Part shown: positions 54,001 through 64,000 of the stretch, piece after piece
How positions within the stretch are numbered: position 1 is the first letter of the stretch
Layout of the letters: each line of letters starts with the position of its first letter
NCBI GenBank assembly: GCA_036186865.1
Contig: AP025051.1
Span: forward strand, 25,778,330 to 25,842,329
Length of the DNA stretch: 64,000 bases
Reading direction: 5' to 3'
Source of the DNA: Eustoma russellianum
Lineage: Eukaryota; Streptophyta; Magnoliopsida; Gentianales; Gentianaceae
Translations under genes and position numbers: made by a program
Notes under the pieces: model-generated
What the model saw: only the letters and a program-made list of their open reading frames with translations
Databases searched by the model: none
What the model was told of the DNA's origin: nothing

Positions 54001-54305
54001 CCCAAATACTTTGGCTTAAACAGCAACTTAGTGATTTTGGCATTAAAATGAAAAAGATTCCAATTTTCTGCGATAGCACAAGTGCAATCAATCTTTCCCG
54101 GAATCTGGTGCTTCATTCTAAGGCCAAACACATTGAGGTGCGATACCACTTTCTTCGCGATCATGTTCAAACTGAGGACATAGTGATAAACCATATAAGA
54201 ACTGATCACCAAATCGCCGATATCTTTACCAAACCCCTTAATCAAGCCACGTTTGAAAACTTGCGTGCCAAGTTAGGTATGATGACTTACGATACCATTG
54301 TATAG
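51096..54305 (+). CDS. pol: E2 Pol: protease, integrase, reverse transcriptase, RNase H
   Basis: Open from 51096 to TAG at 54303-54305, about 1,069 codons. The first in-frame ATG (51180) lies inside the protease just after the catalytic DSG, so an upstream entry is needed. Domains: protease FLDSGCSRHMTG (about 51147-51185); GAG-pre-integrase HRRLGH...CETCIKGK; integrase acidic triad in HLDLFGP, IRSDRGGEF and VVERKNRT; reverse transcriptase QMDVKSAFLNG, YGLKQAPRAWYDRF and YVDD (about 53355); RNase H DADYGGCKLDRKSTSGT, STTEAEY, CDSTSAINLS and DIFTKPLNQATFENL. All key residues are present. I see no stops or shifts. It is the best candidate enzyme source for E2 and relatives. Confidence 0.92.
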   Translation, partial: EKCKECKIEAKSKNLKTKWFLDSGCSRHMTGNPNLFTELEHIDGGKVTFGDNNKGKVVGKGTIGDPNTFQIRNVLLVSNLSYNLLSISQLIDCGYNVSFLPNSCDIINEKGETVLKGNRDGNIYTLTLDNMLNAKVKCLISHDLDVNLWHRRLGHIGISTIRKLSTKNLIRGMPKLDLDNFQMCETCIKGKHIKETLKPKHEVSTSHVLELLHLDLFGPSRTRSLGGHYYVCVIVDDYSRYTWTLFLTHKDDAPLAIETLIKQLENIYEENVKRIRSDRGGEFKNKDIIKFCELYGIKHEFSPPRTPQLNGVVERKNRTIQEVARTMLCENKLPKYLWAEAVNCACYIINRLTIRKKLNKTPYELLNNRQPKIDYLKVFGCKYFVLNTKDNLDKFEQKSIECIFVGYSTNSRAYRCYNPASRKIIESIHVKFNENACFEVSDKHQHKQETNVKNMFDDDVLLEPVLDYLEPTSPEQDMHEPLDEINQENLQLKDDTTNDPITYDNIHTNETFEQDEGEPSQSRNWWHPRELIIGDPSVRVRTRRNISQLEGHSLVSHIEPKNVKEALGDISWIDAMHEELNQFTRNNVWDLVPKPEDKSIIGTKWVFRNKMDEQGNITRNKARLVAQGYNQQEGIDYEETFAPVARLEAIRLLLAIASLSNIKLFQMDVKSAFLNGYIQEEVFVKQPPGFEDPKNPNHVYKLKKALYGLKQAPRAWYDRFANFLIANNYQRGTIDNTLFLRRKGNDLLIVQIYVDDIIFGSTNPTLVKDFEECMKSEFEMSMVGELNYFLGLQIKQTPQGIHISQLKYINDMIKKFGFEELKPTTTPMSVSTKLDKDENGKPFDDTLYRSMIGSLLYLTASRPDIMFSVCMCARFQSCPKVSHYNAVKKIFRYLKHTPHLGLWYDRNAKLELHAYSDADYGGCKLDRKSTSGTCQFIGTNLISWFSKKKASVALSTTEAEYIALSLCTTQILWLKQQLSDFGIKMKKIPIFCDSTSAINLSRNLVLHSKAKHIEVRYHFLRDHVQTEDIVINHIRTDHQIADIFTKPLNQATFENLRAKLGMMTYDTIV

Positions 54306-54580
54306 TTCTATCTTTTGCATGATTTGCAAAATAAAGGGGGAGATAGAATAAGATAGAATAAGCACATGATTTTAGATTTTAGTTGGTAAGTCATCATTTG
54401 GTATGAAATGATAAGTTTCAATTGGTTATGAGTTGAGTATAGGTTAACGAGGGAGACTATGAGTTGAGGGGGAGCAACATACTATTTAAAAGTTGAAAAC
54501 ATTTGGTTAAATTTTTAATTATAAGTTGTGACATTAAAATCATGTTAGGTTATTTTGAAAATCATCCAAAAGGGGGAGAA
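54306..54580 (+). other. E2 polypurine motifs before the 3' LTR
   Basis: AAAGGGGGAGA near 54332, GAGGGGGAG near 54468 and the likely functional AAAAGGGGGAGAA at 54568-54580. No ORF. Confidence 0.85.
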
Positions 54581-57094
54581 TGTTGAGAAATATGTTTGGA
54601 TAATTTTCAAAGTCATGATTTTAAGTGTTACATGTCACATATGGTGTTATAAATGAAAAAAGATAAATAAGTGAAGAAAAATGATATTGATGTTTAGTTT
54701 TTTTTGAAATAATTTTCTAAAATGTGATGAATTGGTTGTTTTCATTTGCATATGATTTATACATGTTCATTATGTGAATATTATGTGTTTTTGATGATTA
54801 TTATTGTCTTGTGACTAACATGCCTTGGAAGTTTCTACAACTTACCAAAAAGGGCAAAATTGGTATTTTGAGTTTTGTAGGAACATGATATGGTGAAAAT
54901 ATTTCAAGGATTTATTCTTATCCTATTTATCATGACAAAGGTGATATCATGAGTATTTATGACCATCCGGGTCATTTCTGGAGTTTTCTTACACCAGGGG
55001 TATTTTGGTCATTTTACCCCCAAGGGTATTTTTGGTATTTTCACTCAAGGAATCTCTTGAGTATATTATTATCTTCATTCTGGAGCTGTGTTATTATTAT
55101 TTTGAAGATAATATGGTGATCTTATATCTTATTCTCTCAACCGATGATATTATTGACTATAGCTGGATATGTGACGATTTGAGATGTCACATTCTATTTT
55201 TTTTCTTGAAGACCCTCTTATATATGTTATAAGAGAATATTTATCATCATTATTCAGAGATATTAAAGGTGTCAAAGGTGTGGAAATGTTCTTGACATAT
55301 AAGAAGAAATATTGAGGAATTTCGGTGTTACACGTTGACATAATCTTGTCAAGTGTTATCTATTTATTTCTTCTTCAAAAATCTGAGTTGCTACACTTAT
55401 ATATATGTGGAAAAACGTGACTAATCAGGTGGACATGATGTGGTATTCATTTTATGAGTTGGAGACAAGTGGACCAACCAAAAAGGAGCTAGTTGGCAAA
55501 ATTGCCAACTTGGATTTTTTCTAAATATAGCCAACGGCTATATGGTTTCTTGGAGTATTTTTCAGCAGATTTTTTGAAGTCAAATGGAGCTCTCACATGT
55601 CCTATTATGTTGCTTGAAGTTGGGGATAATTTGGTGGTATTATCATTTCTTATTTTATTAAGAAAAATCAAAAAGAATTGTTGTTAAATTCTTTGTAGCC
55701 AACGGCTACTTCACATAATTGGTGCTGAATTTTTGATTTGAAAAAAGTAAAAGCTCACATGGCTATTCTCAAGCAAGGAGTTGAGGTTATTTTGGTGCAT
55801 TATCTTCTTCTTATTATCTACATTTTGCAAAGGATAAATGAGACTATCCTAGGTGGAAAAAATCGGCCAACATGACATTGCCAAGGTGGACCAATCATTG
55901 TGTTTTATTTTGCCAAGTGTACAAAGCCAACCAATGATGAGAAGACATTTGGAGTTGATGATGAAGATGATGACACATTGGCATTCTTATCTTCAAGGCT
56001 CAAATCACACTATAAATAGAGGCATTGGTGAAAAAGATGAAACACACTTGAAGCTCACAAGCATTCTATAGCTTTCATATTCATCTTCTTGTTCTTGTTG
56101 TTGTATTTTGTTGTAGCAAAGGTGTTCTTGATATTTTGGTGAGCTACAAGCCTCTTGAGCTTCATTTGTAAGATTGATTAGCCATCTTTATAAGGCTACA
56201 TCAATAGGTGTTGGAGGTATTGCAACTAAGTGTTGCTTAGAAGGTGTTTATCCAAGTCTTGAGTAGGGTTGGTGTATAACCCAAGGATCAAGCTTGGCTC
56301 TTGTTGTAAGGTGTTCATTTCATAGTGAAATCCAAGGAAAGGTGTTCCTTGGGACTGGAGTAGGTCACATTGACCGAACCAGGATAAATCCTCGGTGTTC
56401 TTCTCTTGTTTCTTTATTTCTGTTTTCTGCCCGTTTTTGACTGCAGTTTTCACCCAACTTCACACAATTTGAAAAAATAGCTAAACATTTTCAAAATTCG
56501 TGATTTTTGGTGGAGTTATACTTCAGACTGTTAGCTTTCATTTGCAAAAAGAATCACTTGATTTGAGCAAGTAAAAGTTAGTCTTTCAGTCTTTCAAAGA
56601 TAACTGCTCCAATCTGGCTGCAATCTGACCAGTTTTGAGAAAAGTTAAATTCTGTATTTTTAAAGAATTGTTTGAGGTCAGAGTCTTTTGGAAACTTCAT
56701 CTACACATCCTAAGGAGTGTTTTGATATAAAGATCAACCTTTTTGGTTGAGTATTCAAAGAGAAACACTATTTGCAAAATCAGCAACATTCTGTCCAATT
56801 CTGTCCAGATTGACCATCTAAATCTTTTAATTTGTTTGAAGGGTCAAACGATCTTATTTTTGTCTGATTTTTGGACAGAGTCTTGTTAACTCATTGAAGT
56901 TCAATTCTGGAAAGTTTCATAATTTTTGGAGTTGTGTACAATTATTTGTGAATTTTTGAAAAACGGGTTCTGAATCTGAGTTGGTCTCAGATTCTGTTTT
57001 CAAGGGGATTTTAACAAAGGGTTGTAGTGTAATTTCCGCTAACCACTATTCACCCCCCCTCTAGTGGTGTTCATTGCAGGTGCACGGTCCAACA
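54581..57094 (+). repeat. E2 3' LTR
   Basis: 2,514 bp, offset 8,281 from the 5' LTR. The first 1.9 kb differs at one site only. Nine further differences fall between 56492 and 56898 (see findings). Confidence 0.95.
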
Positions 57095-57099
57095 CTACC
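57095..57099. repeat. Target-site duplication of E2, right copy (CTACC)
   Basis: Identical to 46295-46299. Confidence 0.95.
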
Positions 57100-60000
57100 G
57101 TGGCGTCAACGTTTATTTTTAGCTTGCCCGATGGAGGGAATAGCCATCAAACTACAATGACTCTCTTCATGCGCAGTGGAGGGGAGAAGTGTTGAGCCAC
57201 AAGATGTGGAATATTTTGGGCAAACTTTTTCCCATTAATTGAGCAGCACCATGTATATATCGCCCCTTTTATTTTTGTATATAGCCAGTCGTAAGCGAAT
57301 GGTTCATCTCCAAACCTACATGAGGCGTACATCTTCCATATTTCCCAAATGACAAGGGACGGAACAATTGCTTTAAGTTGACCCGCAATTGTTTTTGTTG
57401 AAGACAAATGCCACCATTAGAGTAGATGGCTTTTGACTGTGCGTGAAAGAGGCATTGGGCCATTGAACGTGGTGGACATTTCCACCCAAAGAGGTCGAAT
57501 GATAGAGCAATGTAAAAATACGTGATCTTGAAGGTCATGGGATTGACGACAAAAGACACACTGAGAGGGATACAAAGTCATCCAGCCACGAAGGTTGTCT
57601 ACCATTAGAAGAGAGTGTGTCCAAAGACGCCAAAGAAAATTGTTTTGACCTGGATGTGAGGTCCTCCACCAAATATACCTTGTCTCAACTTTGGGGGGAT
57701 GATCTGAGAGAAAAGAGTAAGATGAGCGAATGGAGAATTGACCATTCTCCTCTGGTGTCCAATGCAACATGCCGTTGATGGTAGAAGTATGCGCCTCCAT
57801 AAACTCATTTATGCGACTGATTCGTTTCCATGTTGATGAATCATAGATATGAGAATAGATAGAAGAACGACGACCATATTTGGATCTACAAAATTCTGCC
57901 CAAAGTGTGTTCGAGTGAAAATACTTCCACCATAGTTGACAATCATACACGTGTTGGACATGCGAAAGATAGCGGATGCCTAGACCACCAGCATCAGCCG
58001 ATCGACATGCAGTAGGCCAGGACTGCCAGTGATGCCGTCCTTTCCAAAGAAAGGAAGCCATTCTCCGATTCAAGATATTTATGACTCCCTGTGGCAGTCT
58101 GGAACTTGCAATTAGATGAGTTGGCAACGTATTGAGCACATGTTTGATGAGAATGAGCCTGCCCGCCATAGATAAGAAATCTGTCGACCAAGACGATAGT
58201 TTAGCATCAAAGTGATCAAGAAGATTGGAACAATATCTGGCTTTATTTATCCCCTTGTGCAAGTATGACCCCAAATACTTTATAGGTAGCGAAGTGGATC
58301 TCATCCCTAATGCCGTCGAGGAATGCGATATCGAAACCCCCTGTCCCGCAACAAACTGACTTTTGTGATAGTTGACAAGCTGGTCCGAAGCTTGCTGATA
58401 GATATCTAAGAATTTTCGAAATTTTGATAAGTTGCGTGAAGAACCATTAAGGAAGATTAGTAAGTCATCTGCGAATCCCAAATGAGAGACACAAGGTGTG
58501 CGGCCTGCCTTGAAACCCATAATACGACCTGCATGTATATTATAATTTAAGCCTCTTGCAAATCCTTCAGAAGATAGAATAAATAGAAGAGGAGATAAGG
58601 GGTCTCCCTGCTTCACCCCTCTACCAATGGAAAACGACTCCGTCAGAGAACCATTCAGGAGAATAGAACATGTTGTGGCGCTTAAGCTGTTGATAATGAT
58701 GCGAACCAGGCGCGCATCCATACCCGTACGTTGCAACAGCTGATGGAGATACTTCCAACTCACCCGGTCAAATGCCTTGTCCATATCCAATTTGATAAGA
58801 ACCTGTCCTCCTCTGGTTTGCTTGTCTAATACGTGAACCATTTCCTGTGCCAACAGTACTTGTTCTGTAATGTCTCGGCCTTTCATAAAACTTGCCTGTT
58901 CTGGCGATAAAAGTCTTGGCAAAATACGTCCCAATCTCGTAGCTAGCAGCCTTGTGATAGTCATGGAGATAAAATTAGTAAGGCGTATCGGCCGATTGTC
59001 CGCAAAGATTTGAGGATTACTAACCTTCGGTATAAGAATAATTGATGCGGCTGCTACTGTCCTTGGCATTCGAATACCCAAGTAGAATTCTTGAATTGCT
59101 TTGTGGACATCATTCTGTATTTGGGGCCAAAAGCGCCTGTAAAAAGATCCGGGGTAGCCATCCGGGCCGGCTGCACTTGTGGGACTAAGATCCCATACTG
59201 CTGCCTTTACCTCTGATAGTAGTGGAATCGCCTTCAACATGCTGTTATCATCTGTCGTAATCAGAGGCGGTATATGTTGAAGAATTAATTCACAATCTAT
59301 AACTGGCTCCTCAGCAAAGAGATGAGAGAAGTAACTAATAGCCTCAGTTTTAATGTCACTTAGCTGATCAAGCTCAGTTTCGTCTTGCTTCATGATCCGG
59401 CAGATTATCTGGTGGCTTCGTTTGTGTTTAACCGTCTGATGGAAAAAGGAGGTGTTAGCATCACCTTCCTTCAACCACTTAATGTTGGCCTTCTGTTTCC
59501 AGTAAAGAAAGGCCCGTTTTTGAGCAAGGTGTAACACAGCGATACGTTTGTGATACAGTGCTCGCGCAGAATCTGTTGGGTTGGCGTCATAAGATTGTTC
59601 TGCGGATTTAACTTCTGTTTCTGCCTGAGACACTGCGTCGAAGATGTTGCCAAATGTGTCTCTATTCCACTGTCGTAAATCCTTACGTAAAAGAGATAAC
59701 TTGTGATTGAAACCCCACATTCCGCCTACTGTTGGGTATGATTGCCATCTGTATGTCACAAATTTATCAAAATCCGCATGTGTTGCCCACACATCTAAAT
59801 AGCGAAAGAGAGACGGCGTTCGGGGGACATCCGAATCACATGTTAAGAGCAAAGGAGAATGATCCAAAGTGGCTCGGGACAGATGTTGAACTTGCATAAA
59901 TGGAAAAATATCAACTAAGGAAGTGGAACTCAAAAAACGATCAAGACGGCGCCACACACGGCCTAGAACACGATCGTCAGACCATGTGAAACACGAGCCT

Positions 60001-60515
60001 TGAAACTGTATTTCCTGCAACTGACAATGCTGAATAAAATCATTGAAGTCTTGCAACATGCGTAATGATGGCTGCGACCTACCCCGGTGTTCTTTCAGCG
60101 ACCTAAATGTGTTAAAATCTCTGCCGAGAAGCCATGGGATGGTGAATGTCGTATAAAACTGCTTTAGTTCATCCCACAATATACGCCGCTGTAGAATAGA
60201 ATGCCGACCATAAACACCTGTTAACCAAAAACAATCTTCGGTGGCCCGCCATTGGAACTTTATGGAGTGATGTTGATTTCCACATTGTTCCTCTTCCAAA
60301 GTGAGAAGCGAACCCTTCCAAAAAAACCATAGTTGGCTATTACAAACTGATAAAGCATTAGAGAAACCAAATTGTAACTGATATGATTGTAAAGCAGTTG
60401 GTCTTAGCTTTGGTTCAATGACAACGAGCAGATGTACTTTATGCTTGCGAACTAGTGAGAGTAATCTATTAAATGAGTTGCGAATTCCTCGCACATTCCA
60501 TAACAGAATCTTCAT
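57095..60515 (-). pseudogene. LINE-C ORF2: endonuclease, reverse transcriptase, RNase H start
   Basis: ATG at 60515 overlaps the ORF1 stop (ATGA). It is open for 1,032 codons to TAA at 57417-57419. APE-type endonuclease: MKILLWNVRGIRNS, VIEPK, RDFNTF (about 60120) and LDHSPLL (about 59855). The Gly normally before DFN in GGDFN is Arg here. Reverse transcriptase: ILIPKVSNPQIFADNRPI, LIKLDMDKAFDRVSW, GVKQGDPLSPLLFI and catalytic FADD in LGFADDLLIF (about 58470). A zf-RVT cluster CVFCRQSHDLQDHVFLHC lies near 57540. After the TAA the same frame continues to a TGA at 57147-57149 and then to RNase H KINVDATVG, where E2 is inserted. Only two nonsense codons and one later shift break the frame, so it died recently. 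Confidence 0.88.
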
Positions 60516-61879
60516 TGAGATAGAGCATCAAAAAAATTTGAGATGTGCGCTGCACGTAACCTGGTTAGGCAGGGAGACGTGGGTTGAGTCTGCGTTAGTA
60601 TCCAGGGCCCCTGGCTCAGATTGCTGTTGGGGGGATCAACTGCTGGATGCGCAGCCGAATTTGGGTCTGCAATAGTGGCCTCTAATATGTTGGCAATATT
60701 GTCAGCGGAGGGAATCCTTGTTTGATGCTCATTAGAGTGAGAGTCAACATAAGTGGCTTCAATCAAGTTTGTGATGTTCTCTGTACAACTACGATCCAGC
60801 TCATCAATTCGTGGGTCTACATCCGCATCCGAGAAAGAGTCAGTACATGTGGCTTCTTGGATTTCCCCTATTATGCTATCAACAACACCTTTTAATCGTG
60901 AAATATCCTGAATATTAGATACAGCATTGACTGCGGCCATGTCTGGCGAAGGCGGTATCAGAAAGGCTTGTGCTTCGGTTATATTTTGATGTTGAGGCAA
61001 ATCGACTGCATGGTGTTCATCTGTTGCGATTTGCGGATTTGGATTCGAAGAACTGATTTTTTTGGGGTCCAGCGTTGTTTCTTTGAGATATTTGTTTGTT
61101 TTGACCTTGGAATTTCCATTGGCCTGTCTTCTGTCACATGCGGCTGCGTAGGGTTTTCTTTGCCTCAGTCTGTTGTTACATGTCCGAGCTTATAGCAAGA
61201 AGAGCAGTATTTTGGCAAATCTTCATATTCAACGGTCTGCATGGTTACTCTAGAAGATGTCTGGATGAATACCCGTTGAGGTAGCTCTTTAGAGACGTCC
61301 AACTCAATACACACTCGTGCTACCGATGGACGATTCATCGTTGTCGTCGTTGTATCCAAATTAAGCAGCGTACCTAGCGTTGCCGCAACTTGAAATAGTG
61401 CATCTTTGCGATGCATGTGGATAGGAAGGCCCGGGAACGTGACCCAAATTGGGACAATCGGCACTTCCACCGCAGGATCATAGTCTGGAGTCTATTTTGT
61501 GATTCTCATTTTTTTTACCAGAAATGATCCATCCTCTTCTGGAAAAACATCGTATGTAATCCTGTTCTTGATCAAAATGAAGAACGATGTGGGTGGGATC
61601 CAAAAGCCCCACCTTTACCGCCCGAGTGAATCCAATACGATCAATGGCTGAATGGATTGTAGCTAATGGCGGACGGCCGTACCAAAAAGTGCCTACCAAT
61701 GTGAACCGGTACGGGGCTGCCAAAGAGATGATTTCTTCATCCGTGAATGAGATCATTGGGCTGCCTCTGTATTTCTGAATGGCTTTCGGTTGAACGTGGG
61801 TTGTGGATGCAAAAAGTGAGGCGAAAGAGCATTTTGGTGAATCTGGGTTGGGCGCAACAGCGGCAGATGGTGCAGCCAT
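60512..61879 (-). pseudogene. LINE-C ORF1: DUF4283-like RNA-binding protein with zinc knuckle, broken
   Basis: Starts MAAPSAAVAPNPDSP at 61879. A conserved domain (ISFTDEEI, LVGTFWYGRPPL, RIGFTRAVKVGLLD) runs to about 61510. There an A8 run has gained a base relative to the sister ORF1s and shifts the frame. In the corrected frame a Trp codon is TAG, then VPIVPIWVTFPGLPIH and RPSVARVCIELDVS follow. The knuckle reads CSSCYKLGHVTTD and then TGA exactly where the last Cys should be (61165). The C-terminal acidic region (61000-60512) ends FFDALSQ with a TGA overlapping the ORF2 ATG. The protein would bind LINE RNA. Confidence 0.82.
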
Positions 61880-62016
61880 ATGGCGTAGGTTGTTGGTTGT
61901 GGGCTGATCGCGGAAAGAGTAGAAATTGAAGGCTATGGAGATGGACGAGGAAGGTGACGGCGGTGGCGGCTACGCCGCCAGCCATGATCGCGATCGCACA
62001 GAGGGCAGCATCAGTT

Positions 62017-62017
<1 letters not shown>

Positions 62018-62077
<60 letters not shown>

Positions 62078-62079
62078 GT
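62018..62079. repeat. (TA)n tract between two head-to-head LINEs
   Basis: About 62 bp of TA repeats with two ACATA interruptions. It separates the 5' end of LINE-C (minus) from the 5' end of LINE-D (plus). Confidence 0.93.
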
Positions 62080-62250
62080 AACAAAGTTAGACAACACATT
62101 TTTTCTCCATTGCTCTGGTGATCGCAGGCGCATAATCGGCGGCCGCCGCCGCTGACGTTTTCCTTCGATTTTCTGGGTTTGTCGACTCCAGTGCTGATTA
62201 CTCCTTCATTTAGCGACTACAAGGTTCCATCTTTTTCATCATATTGCGTG

Positions 62251-63475
62251 ATGACTACATCACAGCCGCAGACTTTTGTGGCTGTGGGTTCCGGCGCTGC
62301 TTCGGCTGACTCTATATCAATATTTCCCAAGACGGTCTCGCGATACAAAGGCATTCCCATGATTTCATTCTTGGACACTGAGATTGATGCGCTTGCTGCA
62401 CCCTTTAGGTATTCTCTAGTTGGTACATTCTGGTATGGTCGTCCTCGATTGAAAGTTATACGTGAGGTTTTTGAAAAGATTGGTTTTCACCATGACTTAC
62501 GGATCACACTCATTGATCAAACGCACATTCTATTGAACTTTTTCAATGAATCCGATTATTTGCGCTGCTTTTATCGTAGATCATGGCACATTTCTGGCTA
62601 TCACATGCGTATTACAAAATGGACTGTAGATTTTGATCTTGCAGCTGATGTCCCGATTGTTCTGGTTTGGGTTGCTTTCCCTGGACATCCGATTCAACTT
62701 CATCGACGTGAGGCTCTTTTCGAGATTGTCCGCCCTATTGGAACTCCCATTAAGTTGGATGTTGCCACAGCTGATGGTTTGCGACCTTCCGTGGCTAGAG
62801 TGTGCGTTGAAGTGGATGTCTCTTAGGATTTGCCACAAAAAATATATTTGCAGGCTAAGAGCAGAATCATTTTGCAATCTGTGGTTTATGAGGATTCGCC
62901 TTTATTTTGCACGTCATGTAGCCAGCTTGGCCATGCAACGGGATTATGTCCTTCTTCAGCTACGTCGTTTGTGCTGCCGCTAGCACCCCCGCCTCCACCG
63001 GCAACGCGGTGGACTCCTAAAAAGAAGCCACTTGCAGTTTTACCTGGTGACCAACACGATCAGCAGATCCGCCAGTGGACAATCCTCCTACTGCTGATCC
63101 ACATGAACCTAGCAGGGAGCAAGATATTGCCAGGTTAGGAGCAGATGCTGAGTTCCCTCCACAACAAGATACTATAGATCAATGTGACCTTGGTCATTCC
63201 TCATATACAGAGATGCATGCTGATGATCCGCAGCCTGATTTACCGGCTTATCCTGAAGAAGTTGTTTGGAAGATTCAGTTGATTCCTCCATCTTTGGCGG
63301 AGGATGTACTCATATCATGGTTGGAGGAGTCATCCTCGAATGCAGGTTTTATACCAGTAGTTCCACGCAGGAGACGCCGTGCGTGAAAATATTTGCCACC
63401 GTTACCGCCCTCAACAATTTTAACACGTAGTGCTTCACGGATCTCTCACAAAAGTGATACTACCCTTTCCCAATG
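62251..63475 (+). pseudogene. LINE-D ORF1: DUF4283-like protein with zinc knuckle, broken
   Basis: I take ATG 62251 (MTTSQPQTFVAVGSG) as start because no earlier in-frame ATG exists. The domain runs ISFLDTEIDALAAPFRY, LVGTFWYGRPRL, CFYRRSWHISGYHMRITKW, VPIVLVWVAFPGHPIQLH and RPSVARVCVEVDVS. TAG at 62824-62826 then interrupts. The same frame continues through the knuckle CTSCSQLGHATGLC and a Pro-rich linker. A frame change near 63060-63110 leads to an acidic region and an Arg-rich end at 63386. A further frame ends TCC CAA TGA over the ORF2 ATG, matching the LINE-C junction. Confidence 0.8.
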
Positions 63476-64000
63476 AATGTTTTAATTTGGAATATAAGAG
63501 GCATTCGTGCCTCTTTACCTCGGTTGCATCATTTGATTCGTGAACATAAGTTAAATTTGCTTGCTATTATTGAACCCAAACATTCTCCATCTCGTCTTGT
63601 TAGGTTTGGTATGGATCTTGGATTCTCACACTCTTATTCTTCTAGATCAGAGCACATATGGGTTTATTGGTGGGATTCCATGTTTTGTTTAGTGGCAACT
63701 CAGGATGAGGATCAGGTTGTTCACTTAAATTTCCTATTTGTTCCGCTGCAGCTGGCTTTTACTTTTTCGGTAGTTTATGCGAAGCATTCTCCGGTGCAAC
63801 GTCGTTCACTGTGGCAATCTTTATGTGATTTTTCTTAGACTTCAAGCTCGCCATGGATGATAGGAGGTGATTTCAATACTTTTTGGTCCTTAGAGGACCA
63901 TAGTGGTCGCTCACATCCCTCCCTAACGGTGTTACAAGATTTTAATGATTGTGTGGAGTTCTGTTCTTTAATGGCCCCCCTATTTCATGGGTCAAGATTT
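63473..64000 (+). pseudogene. LINE-D ORF2, endonuclease start, cut by window end
   Basis: Starts MNVLIWNIRGIRASLPR at 63473. APE-type endonuclease landmarks are IIEPKHSPS (about 63570) and, after an in-frame TAG at 63836-63838, GGDFNTFWSLEDH (about 63867). The rest lies beyond the window. The single stop makes this copy non-functional unless the stop is an assembly error. Confidence 0.85.

Larger units (their letters stand above)
46300..57094 (+). mobile_element. E2: near-complete Sirevirus-type Ty1/copia retrotransposon
   Basis: The element is 10,795 bp with two LTRs of exactly 2,514 bp, a tRNA-iMet primer site, gag, an open pol, repeated AGGGGGAG tracts before the 3' LTR and a perfect CTACC target duplication inside LINE RNase H. 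Its proteins are related to but clearly distinct from those of E1. LTRs differ at only ten positions by eye. The gag frame has one nonsense codon and one small shift. It could be mobilised in trans. Confidence 0.93.
57095..62017 (-). mobile_element. LINE-C: full-length-sized plant L1, 5' part
   Basis: With 45027-46294 it makes an L1 of about 6.19 kb, with ORF1, ORF2 and 3' UTR. Its 5' end abuts the (TA)n run at 62018. Each ORF has a few nonsense or frame-shift changes. Confidence 0.88.
62080..64000 (+). mobile_element. LINE-D: L1 element, 5' part, cut by window end
   Basis: 5' UTR of about 170 bp, ORF1, then ORF2 with the start of the endonuclease. Related to LINE-C in gene order, ORF1 domain and ORF junction. 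Confidence 0.87.

Overview
The window is a gene-poor, transposon-packed stretch of a plant nuclear genome, probably an angiosperm. The evidence is Sirevirus-type Ty1/copia elements with tRNA-iMet primer sites, a Tekay/Del-type Ty3/gypsy element, a CACTA (En/Spm) element with TNP2 and Transposase_24 genes, plant L1 LINEs with a terminal RNase H domain, an RTE LINE fragment and a TRIM-like element. I found no convincing host gene, tRNA, rRNA or CRISPR array. Almost all coding sequence belongs to mobile elements.

Layout, left half. 1-20137 is a minus-strand Tekay-type gypsy element (3' LTR cut by the window start, 5' LTR 17357-20137) with a wrecked interior. Its integrase is split by a nearly intact Sirevirus-like copia element, here E1 (3008-14480; target duplication ACTTA; LTRs about 3.05 kb; separate gag and pol frames). 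The gypsy element itself sits in a minus-strand LINE ORF1 fragment (20138-20800). That fragment abuts a (TA)n run next to the LTR of an older minus-strand copia fragment, E3 (20847-22435). 22440-25400 holds a second broken minus-strand copia pol (E4) with a possible third, env-position ORF downstream and GATCGATC-rich repeats on both sides. 25.8-31.3 kb holds a TRIM-like element, an RTE LINE fragment interrupted by an L1 tail, and an AT-rich possible LTR.

Layout, right half. 31322-41455 is a roughly 10.1 kb CACTA-like element ending in CACCACAAAAA. Its Transposase_24 gene and frame-broken TNP2 gene both read leftwards. A tandemly duplicated small coiled-coil ORF unit reads rightwards. 41645-44989 is a 5'-truncated plus-strand L1. 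It meets a minus-strand L1 tail-to-tail at a (TA)n run. That minus-strand L1 (62017 to 45027) is about 6.2 kb and is split by a second Sirevirus-like element, E2 (46300-57094; target duplication CTACC). A third L1 starts head-to-head with it across another (TA)n run at 62018-62079 and leaves the window.

How the pieces relate. The insertion order can be read from the nesting: E3 LTR, then LINE, then gypsy, then E1; and L1, then E2. By eye the LTR pairs differ by about 2% (gypsy), 0.5% (E1) and 0.4% (E2), which fits. The observations I think most deserve follow-up are: (a) the gag-pol junction of E1 and E2, where a candidate 93-98 nt intron would remove the gag stop and bring pol into phase in both elements although their raw frame relations differ; (b) the association of every visible L1 terminus of one LINE group with (TA)n tracts; (c) the oppositely oriented, duplicated small ORF in the CACTA element; and (d) a cluster of nine LTR differences in E2, all transversions.
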